This document shows, piece after piece, positions 1 to 5,516 of a DNA stretch of 22,499 nt (its first letter is position 1; every line of letters begins with the position of its first letter). The DNA comes from a virus: IMG/VR virus record IMGVR_UViG_3300028388_002932, positions 1 to 22,499 of that record. The stretch is one strand, 5' to 3'. The notes beneath the pieces are model-generated. The model did not search any database, was not told the origin of the DNA, and was given only the letters and a program-made list of their open reading frames with translations. Both the position numbers and the translations under genes were made by a program.

Positions 1-104
1 CCTGTGGGCTGTGGGACACGCTCCATCGCATCCTCTTCCGCAGCACGTTGTGCTGCCTCTTCTTGTACCTTCACGTAGTCAGGTAGAATCAATCCACTAC
101 TCAT
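1..104 (-). CDS. N-terminus of an unidentified protein (runs off left edge)
   Basis: An open frame starts at the ATG at 104-102 and stays open to the window edge, giving 34 codons that begin MSSGLILPDYVKVQEEAAQR. The start overlaps the stop of the gene before it (ATGAGTAG), the arrangement expected for translational coupling in a packed phage operon. The visible part becomes Ala/Glu/Gln-rich and probably helical. GC content is clearly higher than in the rest of the window. The function cannot be told from so short a piece. Confidence 0.6.
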   Translation of the reverse strand, partial: MSSGLILPDYVKVQEEAAQRAAEEDAMERVPQPT

Positions 105-519
105 CATCGTCCTTTTCATACTTGTTTAGCAGAGCCTTGATCTCTTCGACGGCAAACGATAGGCCCTGAATTTCGCCCACCATCGATCGGTACTGCTCTA
201 TGTCAGCAATAGAGCCGCTAGTAATCGCTATCGAGAGATCCTCAATGCGATTTTCTAAACTGCGTTTATATTTTGAAAGAAATTCAATTTGTTCTCTTCT
301 TCTCCAATCAACAATAGATTTTAGAGGATATTGCTCAACAAACTCTATTGGATTGACATAAAACTCATCATAATTAAAGGATGATGATTTCTTAATCTTA
401 TAAACACTACCATTATAATTAAGGATGTGCAAGTTATGCTTATCCTCAAAATAAACAATAGAAATATATCCATTGTTATTTTCAAATGTAGTATGTAATT
501 TCATATCTTTTGCTCTCAT
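97..519 (-). CDS. Hypothetical protein, 140 aa, coiled-coil C-terminal half
   Basis: I do not recognise this protein. The N-terminal 60 residues look like a small beta-rich domain (alternating YISIVYFE, LHILNYNG, VYKIKK). Residues 70-140 are charged and helical and end in the acidic tail YEKDDDE. The start ATG (519-517) overlaps the TAA of the upstream gene as TAATG, so the two are probably translationally coupled. Base composition changes inside the gene: the 5' part is AT-rich like its neighbours, while the 3' part (about 97-250) is much richer in G and C. This could reflect a recombination join. Confidence 0.65.
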   Translation of the reverse strand: MRAKDMKLHTTFENNNGYISIVYFEDKHNLHILNYNGSVYKIKKSSSFNYDEFYVNPIEFVEQYPLKSIVDWRRREQIEFLSKYKRSLENRIEDLSIAITSGSIADIEQYRSMVGEIQGLSFAVEEIKALLNKYEKDDDE

Positions 520-764
520 TATCTAACAGGTTTAATTTCGTTAAGTGTCTCTTTTAACCTTTGTAAATAATGCTCAGTTTGAAGAATTTCCTGTTGTCTA
601 TGTACAATAAGATGGTCTCTCATATTGTTTAAGATTTCAGTTTGTTCTTCTAAAGAATACATACCTGTTAAATATGATGTCAAATCATGTGCTTCTTTAT
701 AAACCATATCTTGTTGATTAGTTGGTTTAAAGAACTTCATGATGTGTTTCCAAAATTCTTTCAT
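519..764 (-). CDS. Hypothetical protein, 81 aa, helical
   Basis: A short, mostly helical charged protein starting MKEFWKHIMKFFKPTNQQ. It opens with an amphipathic aromatic segment (FWKHIMKFF) that could sit on a membrane surface, followed by predicted helices around residues 20-75. It is the first gene of the leftward unit 764-1, lying after the terminator hairpin at 791-830, and its stop is shared with the next start (TAATG). No family recognised. Confidence 0.6.
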   Translation of the reverse strand: MKEFWKHIMKFFKPTNQQDMVYKEAHDLTSYLTGMYSLEEQTEILNNMRDHLIVHRQQEILQTEHYLQRLKETLNEIKPVR

Positions 765-790
765 CTTTCTCTTATTTAATTAAACAAAAT

Positions 791-830
791 AAAATACTCA
801 TCACTACTTTTCTTTCATGATGAGTATTTT
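791..830 (-). terminator. Intrinsic terminator of the 2426-866 operon
   Basis: A perfect 13-bp inverted repeat AAAATACTCATCA / TGATGAGTATTTT (791-803 and 818-830) encloses a 14-base loop. Read leftwards the stem is followed by TTTTATTTTG. It lies between the stop of the gene at 866 and the start of the gene at 764, so it should end the ParB-like/outer-membrane operon. The A and T flanks are symmetrical, so it might also work rightwards. Confidence 0.75.
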
Positions 831-865
831 TAACTATTATTACATTATATATCATATATTAATAG

Positions 866-1099
866 TCAGCTTACCTGTGTAGTGTCGGAATACTTTCCTT
901 TATTCGGTACACTATCAGAATAAGAGAGTGCTATCATGTCATTGATTAATAATGCTGTAACCAATAACAGAACAATGAAGGACAACAAAATATATGCTGT
1001 CCTTCTGTTCTGCTGGGGTAATTTCTTCATCACATAAGAGATGAAGACAAAAATCAGCACTATTAGTAATAACACTACTAATGTCATTGTTATTTCCAT
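866..1099 (-). CDS. Small inner-membrane protein with two transmembrane helices
   Basis: 77 residues with two long hydrophobic stretches, about residues 5-24 (TLVVLLLIVLIFVFISYVM) and 36-56 (AYILLSFIVLLLVTALLI), separated by a short basic linker KKLPQQNRR. The C-terminal 20 residues are polar. It starts 3 bases after the stop of the beta-barrel gene and is the last gene before the terminator. Size and two helices would fit a holin or a superinfection-exclusion protein, but there is no diagnostic motif and the amidase lies far away on the other strand. Pairing with an outer-membrane protein suggests an envelope role. This is inference. Confidence 0.7.
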   Translation of the reverse strand: MEITMTLVVLLLIVLIFVFISYVMKKLPQQNRRTAYILLSFIVLLLVTALLINDMIALSYSDSVPNKGKYSDTTQVS

Positions 1100-1102
1100 A
1101 AC

Positions 1103-1576
1103 TTAGAATTTATATCCAATACCAATTAAACCTGAGTTTACGGTATGGTAAGAATCATCACCCCATATTTTACTGTCAGTCTTCATATCTCTTGCTCCTG
1201 ATAGTCTAATATAAAATGATGGTCCATATCTTTTAAACTTATAATCTATACCAATTTCACCACCTAATAAGGCATGACCAGAACCATCTCTAAAGATAGC
1301 ACCAGCTCTTCCACCAATATAAGTTCTAAAATTATCAAATCTAAATACATTAACTCCAGCTCTAGCAATAGTATGAATATAAGTCATATTATTTAAATCT
1401 GGAAAAACATATAATTCTGGTCCTACATAAACAGTTTTATTTATGTATTCATATTGAATACCAAAACTAAAACCATCATCATAAGAACCAGGTGATTGTA
1501 GTATTGTAACATTGTTGCTCTCTTGTGCTATTGATATACTACTAATCAATAACATGAGCATTAAAAACTTCTTCAT
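1103..1576 (-). CDS. Predicted outer-membrane beta-barrel protein
   Basis: 157 residues. A clear signal peptide, MKKFLMLMLLISSISIAQ, with likely cleavage near residue 18, is followed by alternating hydrophobic/polar strands with Gly and aromatic residues: SFGIQYEYINKTVYVGPELYV, AGVNVFRF, TYIGGRAGAIF, YGPSFYIRLSGA. The chain ends GLIGIGYKF, and a terminal Phe is the usual sorting signal of outer-membrane barrels. The length fits a small 6-8-strand barrel. A phage-made outer-membrane protein might block superinfection, alter the surface or help lysis; none of these can be chosen from sequence. It lies in one operon with the 44-aa and two-helix genes. Confidence 0.75.
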   Translation of the reverse strand: MKKFLMLMLLISSISIAQESNNVTILQSPGSYDDGFSFGIQYEYINKTVYVGPELYVFPDLNNMTYIHTIARAGVNVFRFDNFRTYIGGRAGAIFRDGSGHALLGGEIGIDYKFKRYGPSFYIRLSGARDMKTDSKIWGDDSYHTVNSGLIGIGYKF

Positions 1577-1588
1577 AATATTATGTAT

Positions 1589-1723
1589 TTATTGTTTTAT
1601 AATACGCAACCATTTAAAAAATCTGATTAACATATTATCTTTCTTAGCAAGTTTTCTTGCCATCTCTTTAGCATGAGCAGCATCTTCCTGCATCTCATAC
1701 CATTTAGTAACTGAATCACTCAT
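1589..1723 (-). CDS. 44-aa basic amphipathic peptide
   Basis: A small open frame with ATG at 1723-1721, two bases beyond the TAG stop of the ParB-like gene, and TAA at 1591-1589, 12 bases before the barrel gene. It begins MSDSVTKWYEMQEDAAHAKE and ends LIRFFKWLRIIKQ. The N-terminal half is a charged helix and the last third is basic, aromatic and amphipathic, so it could bind a membrane or nucleic acid. The tight fit between two real genes of one operon is the main reason to believe it is translated. Confidence 0.6.
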   Translation of the reverse strand: MSDSVTKWYEMQEDAAHAKEMARKLAKKDNMLIRFFKWLRIIKQ

Positions 1724-1724
1724 A

Positions 1725-2426
1725 CTATTTAAACTTTTTTAATAGTTCTTCTATACCTTCAGGACTCAATACCAATAACTTATCAACATTGTCTTTAATG
1801 AAAGATAAGAATTTCTCATGGTCATAATGTACAGAATTGTACCAATTGTAAAATGCAATGGTAAACCTGTTCAATGTCATCGAATTACTTCTACCAATGA
1901 TTAAAACAATATCTTGAATGATTTTAGTTACCTCATCGCCTTTAGCTTCATCAACAAACTTAAATTTACCACGCTTCAACATATTTGAAGCAGCACTATT
2001 TGAAGTTCCACCATAAATCATAGCCAATAAAGTATAAGATAAATTATATCTTATTCTTTTCTGGATAAGTTTATTGTAATCTAAATGAAGATTAGTTGAA
2101 GCATAAGCATCAATATAATTCGTCAATTTCCAAGGTGTCTGTGTAGTATTTAATGTTGAGACAAAATCTACTATTTCTGAAATGCTTTTAAATTTCTTTT
2201 TACAGACTTTAAATTCTAAATCATCTAAAAAACCTAATGCAGAACAAGCCATGTATAAATGTTGTCCATCAACAATATAATATCTCTTTGTTTTACCACC
2301 AAATACATCGGTGTTAATAACTATCACGTCACGTAGTATGCCATATTCATTAATTGAATGTTTTAATTTTTCAATTCGACTACTACTTAAATCTCTGTTG
2401 CCTTGCGGCATAAAATGTACTTCCAA
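1725..2426 (-). CDS. ParB/sulfiredoxin-like domain protein
   Basis: About 233 residues. The N-terminal 65 look like the ParB N-terminal fold: NRDLSSSRIEKLKHSI, then EYGILRDVIVI, then YYIVDGQHLYMACSALG, whose DGQH replaces the usual G(E/Q)RR/GQHR signature. Members bind nucleotides (CTP in true ParB) or act as nucleases or regulators in phages. The C-terminal 150 residues are helical and unassigned. The start is uncertain: 2426 is a TTG, and the first ATG (2411) would cut into a probable first strand (EVHFMP). It begins the leftward operon ending at 866. A phage ParB-like protein could act in DNA handling or regulation; no parS-like site was seen. Confidence 0.7.
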   Translation of the reverse strand: MEVHFMPQGNRDLSSSRIEKLKHSINEYGILRDVIVINTDVFGGKTKRYYIVDGQHLYMACSALGFLDDLEFKVCKKKFKSISEIVDFVSTLNTTQTPWKLTNYIDAYASTNLHLDYNKLIQKRIRYNLSYTLLAMIYGGTSNSAASNMLKRGKFKFVDEAKGDEVTKIIQDIVLIIGRSNSMTLNRFTIAFYNWYNSVHYDHEKFLSFIKDNVDKLLVLSPEGIEELLKKFK

Positions 2427-2463
2427 AACTCTTTAATTTAAAAATTAGCTATTTATAAGAAAA

Positions 2464-2498
2464 AGAGAGAATGATTGAAAATATCTCACATTCTCTCT
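2464..2498 (-). terminator. Intrinsic terminator after the 3027-2561 unit
   Basis: The inverted repeat AGAGAGAATG / CATTCTCTCT (2464-2473 and 2489-2498) has a 15-base loop. Read leftwards the stem runs into TTTTCTT. It lies between the 54-aa membrane protein gene and the ParB-like gene, separating the two operons. Confidence 0.7.
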
Positions 2499-2560
2499 CA
2501 AGGTTAACCTATTTACATATATCAAAGTCTTCAAACTCTGAGTGATTGTAACCTGGTTAA

Positions 2561-2725
2561 TTACATATAATTAATAAAATATGTAATGACAAGAATTGTA
2601 CAGCCTGTTATAGCTGCAAATCTGTGTTGAGGTCTATCATCTTTTGGTCCAATAAAATAATTGAACACTCCTAGAACTGTTAGTAATATACCAGCAGTTC
2701 CAAAGAATATAACTCCAGCAGTCAT
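2561..2725 (-). CDS. 54-aa membrane protein with two transmembrane segments
   Basis: ATG at 2725-2723 lies two bases after the TAA of the preceding gene; the stop is at 2563-2561. The chain starts MTAGVIFFGTAGILLTVLG and has two hydrophobic stretches, about residues 4-25 and 37-53, joined by a polar turn GPKDDRPQHR. The hydrophobic pattern and tight coupling support a real gene. No family recognised; size and shape are compatible with a small phage membrane protein acting on the host envelope. Confidence 0.6.
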   Translation of the reverse strand: MTAGVIFFGTAGILLTVLGVFNYFIGPKDDRPQHRFAAITGCTILVITYFINYM

Positions 2726-2727
2726 GA

Positions 2728-3027
2728 TTACAAATATTGATTTGTTTCCATAGCTGCTACTTCTTCATCACGTATTTCTTCAACAAATAATTCTGTTTCA
2801 GCCTGACCTAATGATTGAGTTTCACCAGCTATTTTACCAACAAATACTGCTACTTTACTTAGTAGTTCTGTTGGTATTCTTGTAGTTCTACCAATACCTG
2901 TTGAACCTTGTTCAGGCAATTCTTTAAATAGTTTATCTCTAAGATTAGCAAGAACTATTAATTCTTGAGTTGATAATTCAACTGATAAACCTACTGTTGC
3001 TTGTGCTGTTTTTTCTACTACTTGCAT
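2728..3027 (-). CDS. Hypothetical protein, 99 aa
   Basis: It starts MQVVEKTAQATVGLSVELST and appears helical, with an acidic C-terminal third (ETELFVEEIRDEEVAAMETN). A central segment GSTGIGRTTRIPTELLSKVAV contains basic residues. No conserved motif that I recognise. It is the first gene of the unit that ends at the hairpin at 2464-2498; upstream of it lies the hairpin at 3064-3095 and the long non-coding stretch. Confidence 0.6.
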   Translation of the reverse strand: MQVVEKTAQATVGLSVELSTQELIVLANLRDKLFKELPEQGSTGIGRTTRIPTELLSKVAVFVGKIAGETQSLGQAETELFVEEIRDEEVAAMETNQYL

Positions 3028-3063
3028 AATGTTATCTGATTTTTGTGTTATTACTAAACATAA

Positions 3064-3095
3064 AGAGATAGTTAGAAATATATCTAACTATCTCT
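3064..3095 (-). terminator. Hairpin/terminator at left end of the non-coding stretch
   Basis: A perfect 13-bp inverted repeat AGAGATAGTTAGA / TCTAACTATCTCT (3064-3076 and 3083-3095) with a 6-base loop. Read leftwards it is followed by TTATGTTTAG, a modest U-tract. It may end a non-coding transcript coming from about 3640, or form a 5' hairpin in the mRNA of the gene starting at 3027. Confidence 0.6.
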
Positions 3096-3637
3096 ATTTC
3101 TTCATTAAATTAAACACAATATAGTTTGAAGAAATAACTAATATTGTGGATTTGCTTTCTGTTCTCTTGGTATTATTCTCGAAGCATAAAGAATAACCTC
3201 ACCAGCTCAAGATTTTTTTATGAGGTCTTGCTGTGTGACTCTATAAAATAAACTCTCACAAGGATTGCTACTCCTTGAAATATATCCTTTAAATACATGA
3301 TAAATAGCTCATACCACTATAAATTGTATTTAATTAATGACTTGTATATCCTACAAATCAATAGGGTAATAATCCAGCAATTGAATGAGAGTTTAATAAA
3401 TAAAAAGTATTATCTTGTGAACTATCTGTGCCTACCCTTACCAATAGGTGTAGTTTTAAAATTATACTAAATGTATAATAATGCATTTTCAGTAACCTCT
3501 CAAGACCAGTCTTCAATCATCAATTAAGATGTTGGTGTTGTTTTAGCCCTACTATATATTATCTAGCTGGTTAACTAGACATTTTATAGTATGCCACACT
3601 GCCCTCTTTGGCTCTTTAGACTATGTAAACTTTTTAT
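3096..3637 (-). ncRNA. Candidate large structured non-coding RNA
   Basis: About 570 bases without a convincing reading frame, in a region otherwise packed with tiny genes, bounded by hairpins at 3064-3095 and 3674-3705. Several exact complementary pairs are visible: TACTATA/TATAGTA (3550-3556, 3585-3591) enclosing TCTAG/CTAGA (3562-3566, 3575-3579); ATTATAC/GTATAAT (3461-3467, 3473-3479); CAAGGA/TCCTTG (3259-3264, 3272-3277) inside TAAACTCTCA/TGAGAGTTTA (3249-3258, 3386-3395); and a possible H-type pseudoknot at 3197-3230. I do not recognise a known RNA class or tRNA. The strand is inferred from flanking genes and a promoter-like motif at 3638-3656. Confidence 0.35.
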
Positions 3638-3656
3638 ATTAAGTGAGAGTTTAACC
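3638..3656 (-). promoter_or_regulatory. Variant of the leftward 19-base motif, possible RNA promoter
   Basis: Read leftwards this is GTTAAACTCTCACTTAAT, resembling the motif copies at 4423-5794 (AAAACCCTCACTAATT). It lies just after the terminator at 3674-3705 and just before the non-coding stretch, where a promoter for that RNA would be expected. It also overlaps a small hairpin GAGAGTT/AACTCTC (3645-3651, 3662-3668). The match is imperfect. Confidence 0.3.
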
Positions 3657-3673
3657 ATATTAACTCTCTGTGA

Positions 3674-3705
3674 AAAGCCAGGACATCCTTTCAAATCCTG
3701 GCTTT
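3674..3705 (-). terminator. Terminator hairpin after the SSB-tail gene
   Basis: A perfect 10-bp GC-containing inverted repeat AAAGCCAGGA / TCCTGGCTTT (3674-3683 and 3696-3705) with a 12-base loop. Read leftwards the stem ends GGCTTTT. It lies about 60 bases past the stop of the gene at 3763. The CCAGGA/TCCTGG core recurs in the terminator at 6315-6349. Confidence 0.65.
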
Positions 3706-3762
3706 ATAAAACTATCTTGCTTCCCACACCAAAACAGTTTTAGCTATTAATCAGGGCATATT

Positions 3763-4065
3763 TTAAAATGGTAAATCATCATCACCACTATTTTCAAAAC
3801 TATTTGATAATTTATGAACTAATCTACTTTTATCACTAAATTTAAATTCAAGAAGTAAATTACTATCATGTGTCTTATCAGAACCTTCAGTTAATGGTAT
3901 TTTACCATTTCTTTGAACAATATCTATTGAAATAGCATGTTCAGAACATAATTTTAATTGTTCATGTGTCAATTGAAGATTACCTCTAAAATGAGGACTA
4001 CCTAAAATAATCTGTGCTTTATTAGCAGTTAGAGCAAATTCTTTCTCTATTAAATTGTGATTCAT
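3763..4065 (-). CDS. Small protein with SSB-type acidic C-terminal tail
   Basis: 100 residues from the ATG at 4065 (MNHNLIEKEFALTANKAQII) to DDDLPF at the C-terminus. That hexapeptide matches the acidic tip of bacterial single-stranded-DNA-binding proteins (E. coli ends DDDIPF), which recruits repair and replication partners. The rest is not an obvious OB fold, but its size is suitable for a compact one. It may be a divergent phage SSB or a protein that mimics the SSB tip. The frame could open at 4137, but that would overlap the upstream gene, and 4065 lies 14 bases after that gene's stop, so I prefer it. Confidence 0.6.
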   Translation of the reverse strand: MNHNLIEKEFALTANKAQIILGSPHFRGNLQLTHEQLKLCSEHAISIDIVQRNGKIPLTEGSDKTHDSNLLLEFKFSDKSRLVHKLSNSFENSGDDDLPF

Positions 4066-4078
4066 AATGTGCTGATTT

Positions 4079-4273
4079 TTAAGATTTAGGTTTGTAAAAG
4101 AATGTAATGAATGTATCAACAACATTAGCTGATTCATGATGAATAAAATATACTACATCATTTGGTAGATATTTAGCTATTCTTTTGATAGCTTCATCAT
4201 CATTAACACTCATTGACATATCATGCATAATTGTATTCCAATCAGCATAATGTATAGGAATTAACTCTTTCAT
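4079..4273 (-). CDS. Hypothetical protein, 64 aa
   Basis: A short protein starting MKELIPIHYADWNTIMHDMS with a mixed alpha/beta look: an acidic helix near residues 23-35 (NDDEAIKRIAKYL) and a C-terminal strand-like end (DTFITFFYKPKS). It precedes the SSB-tail gene in the same unit; a degenerate copy of the leftward motif lies about 60 bases upstream at 4335-4357. No family recognised. Confidence 0.55.
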   Translation of the reverse strand: MKELIPIHYADWNTIMHDMSMSVNDDEAIKRIAKYLPNDVVYFIHHESANVVDTFITFFYKPKS

Positions 4274-4334
4274 AATTTTAAGATTTGGCTATTAGAATAA
4301 ATCTATGGTTTTTTTGTATTGGGTATTTAGGTTG

Positions 4335-4357
4335 AATTAGTGGGTGTGCTTTCTCAG
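4335..4357 (-). promoter_or_regulatory. Degenerate copy of the leftward promoter-like motif
   Basis: Read on the plus strand AATTAGTGGGTGTGCTTTCT shares the AATTAGTG start with the better copies but is disrupted afterwards. It lies 62 bases from the start at 4273, similar to the spacing of other copies. A small stem GTGTG/CACAC (4344-4348, 4359-4363) overlaps it. Confidence 0.3.
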
Positions 4358-4422
4358 ACACACTTACCACAACTCTCTAAAACAACCTAAATAAACATAA
4401 GCTACAACTAAGCGAAGCTAAA

Positions 4423-4441
4423 AATTAGTGAGGGTTTTGAG
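4423..4441 (-). promoter_or_regulatory. Leftward promoter-like motif, copy 1
   Basis: Leftward reading CTCAAAACCCTCACTAATT. The stretch AACCCTCACTAA is identical to the core of the phage T3 RNA polymerase promoter as I remember it. The nearest downstream gene starts 150 bases away at 4273. The 4274-4662 interval that holds it contains no gene longer than the 15-codon frame at 4476-4523. Confidence 0.5.
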
Positions 4442-4475
4442 TTGGGTTTTACTGTATGCCCTTGAAGAGCATATC

Positions 4476-4523
4476 CTACAGATTGTCAACTATTAAATCA
4501 TAAGTGTGCTGAAACTTAATCAT
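4476..4523 (-). CDS. Possible 15-aa peptide
   Basis: A tiny frame, ATG at 4523 to TAG at 4476, encoding MIKFQHTYDLIVDNL. It starts 43 bases beyond motif copy 2 (4566-4584), the same spacing as that motif has to real genes nearby, and is followed by a small stem (TATGCTC/GGGCATA on the leftward strand). It could be a leader peptide or chance. Confidence 0.2.
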   Translation of the reverse strand: MIKFQHTYDLIVDNL

Positions 4524-4535
4524 AATAAATAAATT

Positions 4536-4548
4536 AATTAGTGAGACT
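4536..4548 (-). promoter_or_regulatory. Partial motif AGTCTCACTAATT
   Basis: A half-copy of the leftward motif (core CTCACTAATT) between full copies 1 and 2. A similar partial TTCACTAATT lies at 4953-4962. These may be decayed copies left by tandem duplication. Confidence 0.25.
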
Positions 4549-4565
4549 ATGTTTTAAAACGCATA

Positions 4566-4584
4566 AATTAGTGAGGGTGTTGAG
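4566..4584 (-). promoter_or_regulatory. Leftward promoter-like motif, copy 2
   Basis: Leftward reading CTCAACACCCTCACTAATT, one base different from copy 1. It follows the terminator at 4605-4632, so it sits where a new transcript would begin. Confidence 0.5.
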
Positions 4585-4604
4585 AAGGGTTAAACTGTGA
4601 AGAA

Positions 4605-4632
4605 AGAGTAGATGAACCAAATCACCTACTCT
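4605..4632 (-). terminator. Terminator of the first 89-aa paralogue
   Basis: An 11-bp stem (4605-4615 with 4622-4632, one G-U pair) and 6-base loop; the leftward strand then reads TTTCTTC. It lies 30 bases after the stop of the gene at 4663. Confidence 0.7.
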
Positions 4633-4662
4633 AACAGTATTAACCAAACCAATCACCAACAC

Positions 4663-4932
4663 CTACAGAGTTTCCTCAGCAGGTGTATATTTAACTATTC
4701 TTTTAGCAATGTACTTGCCTTTACTACCTTCTCTCTCTTCTTCCTGAAGACCTAAAGTAGTGACATTACCAGACTTAATCTCTTTGACTAAATCTTTATG
4801 GATACTAACAGCAACTCTGTTGTCATTATCCCAATGTCTCATCCAATCAGTAGGTTTATCATCTTTATCCTTTGCAGTATTAAGATTTAATGTGCTGATA
4901 CCTAACTGTTCTTTAAGTTCTGATATGTTCAT
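4663..4932 (-). CDS. 89-aa phage protein, paralogue A
   Basis: It starts at the ATG at 4932 (MNISELKEQLGISTLNLNTA); an in-frame TTG two codons earlier is less likely because the paralogue at 5319 aligns to this ATG. The two proteins share 66 of 89 residues without gaps, including LGISTLNLNTAKDK, WMRHWDND and RVAVSIHKD. The protein is charged, probably compact and soluble, with no motif that I recognise. Each copy has its own upstream motif and downstream hairpin, so the whole transcription unit seems to have been duplicated. Strong conservation and separate promoters suggest a protein needed in quantity. Confidence 0.75.
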   Translation of the reverse strand: MNISELKEQLGISTLNLNTAKDKDDKPTDWMRHWDNDNRVAVSIHKDLVKEIKSGNVTTLGLQEEEREGSKGKYIAKRIVKYTPAEETL

Positions 4933-4977
4933 AATCAAATGTTTTTAAAATAAATTAGTGAAATAAAATAAAGCTGA

Positions 4978-4996
4978 AATTAGTGAGGGTATTGAG
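4978..4996 (-). promoter_or_regulatory. Leftward promoter-like motif, copy 3
   Basis: Leftward reading CTCAATACCCTCACTAATT. It lies 45 bases upstream of the ATG at 4932, and just past the terminator at 5017-5043 that closes the preceding unit. Confidence 0.55.
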
Positions 4997-5016
4997 AAGG
5001 GATTGAGGGAAAGGAA

Positions 5017-5043
5017 AAGGCAGGTACTATTGTTCCCTGCCTT
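5017..5043 (-). terminator. Terminator of the second 89-aa paralogue
   Basis: A GC-rich 8-bp stem AAGGCAGG / CCTGCCTT (5017-5024 and 5036-5043) with an 11-base loop; on the leftward strand it is followed by TTCCTTTCCC. It lies 7 bases after the stop of the gene at 5050. Confidence 0.75.
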
Positions 5044-5049
5044 AGATAC

Positions 5050-5319
5050 CTACAGAGTTACCTCTGCTGGTGTGTACTGCACAATCCTGTGTGCTGTGTA
5101 CTCACCCTTGCTACCAGTCCTGGTCTCAGTCTGGATACCCAAGGTTGTAGCTGAACCAGCCTTGATAGCTGATACAGTATCCTTGTGGATTGAGACTGCA
5201 ACTCGCCTATCATTATCCCAATGACGCATCCAGGAAGTAGGCTTATCAGCCTTGTCCTTAGCTGTGTTGAGATTAAGAGTTGAGATTCCTAACTGGTCTT
5301 TGATTTGCGTAATGTCCAT
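5050..5319 (-). CDS. 89-aa phage protein, paralogue B
   Basis: Starts MDITQIKDQLGISTLNLNTA and is 74% identical to paralogue A over all 89 residues. Differences cluster in residues 48-77, where B has Thr/Ala in place of Glu/Lys (for example IQTETRTGS against LQEEEREGS), so B is less acidic there. The DNA is visibly richer in G and C than copy A, which suggests a different history or selection for preferred codons rather than a very recent duplication. It has its own motif (copy 4, 30 bases upstream) and terminator. Function unknown. Confidence 0.75.
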   Translation of the reverse strand: MDITQIKDQLGISTLNLNTAKDKADKPTSWMRHWDNDRRVAVSIHKDTVSAIKAGSATTLGIQTETRTGSKGEYTAHRIVQYTPAEVTL

Positions 5320-5348
5320 AATTATTGGATTTAAAGATTAATACTGGT

Positions 5349-5367
5349 AAATGGTGAGGGTTTTAAG
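5349..5367 (-). promoter_or_regulatory. Leftward promoter-like motif, copy 4
   Basis: Leftward reading CTTAAAACCCTCACCATTT, 30 bases from the start at 5319. The bases after it (ACCAGTATTAA) resemble those after copy 5 (ATCAGTATTAA), so the duplicated block includes the mRNA leader. Confidence 0.55.
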
Positions 5368-5383
5368 ATAGTTCCCACAACTA

Positions 5384-5416
5384 AGATGATAAGCCTAAAA
5401 CATAGGCTCATCATCT
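5384..5416 (-). terminator. Hairpin over the stop codon of the 30-aa gene
   Basis: A 14-bp stem with one mismatch, AGATGATAAGCCTA / TAGGCTCATCATCT (5384-5397 and 5403-5416), with a 5-base loop. It covers the end of the coding region. There is no U-run after it on the leftward strand, so it may stabilise or attenuate the message rather than terminate it. Confidence 0.4.
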
Positions 5417-5487
5417 AACTCAGCAAGTGATTGCTGATGTCTTTCCTCAATGAGGTCTTCAATGTACTGAAGTTGTTCTTCATTCAT
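5395..5487 (-). CDS. 30-aa acidic peptide
   Basis: ATG at 5487 to TAG at 5395. It begins MNEEQLQYIEDLIEERHQQS and ends ELDDEPMF: a single acidic amphipathic helix. Motif copy 5 lies 30 bases upstream, exactly the spacing seen at the gene starting at 5319, and the leader sequences match. That conserved architecture is the main evidence for translation. Function unknown; very acidic small phage proteins are often inhibitors or DNA mimics, which is only a suggestion. Confidence 0.55.
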   Translation of the reverse strand: MNEEQLQYIEDLIEERHQQSLAELDDEPMF

Positions 5488-5516
5488 AATGAAAGGATTT
5501 AAGAGTTAATACTGAT

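Noticed and set aside
2498-2560. Coding-looking fragment NHSEFEDFDICK on the minus strand
   Set aside because: It is preceded by a stop without a start codon and has only about 13 codons; a frameshifted tail of the 54-aa gene cannot be shown.
3562-3580. AGCTGGTTAA resembling a tRNA D-arm
   Set aside because: No anticodon or T-arm at the proper distance on either strand.
3660-3710. TTCAAATCC resembling a tRNA T-loop
   Set aside because: It lies in the loop of the CCAGGA/TCCTGG hairpin, and no matching acceptor, D and anticodon arms could be found; the hairpin is a terminator.
4760-5224. Plus-strand open frames across the two 89-aa genes
   Set aside because: They are antisense shadows of the conserved paralogues, whose protein-level similarity is on the minus strand.
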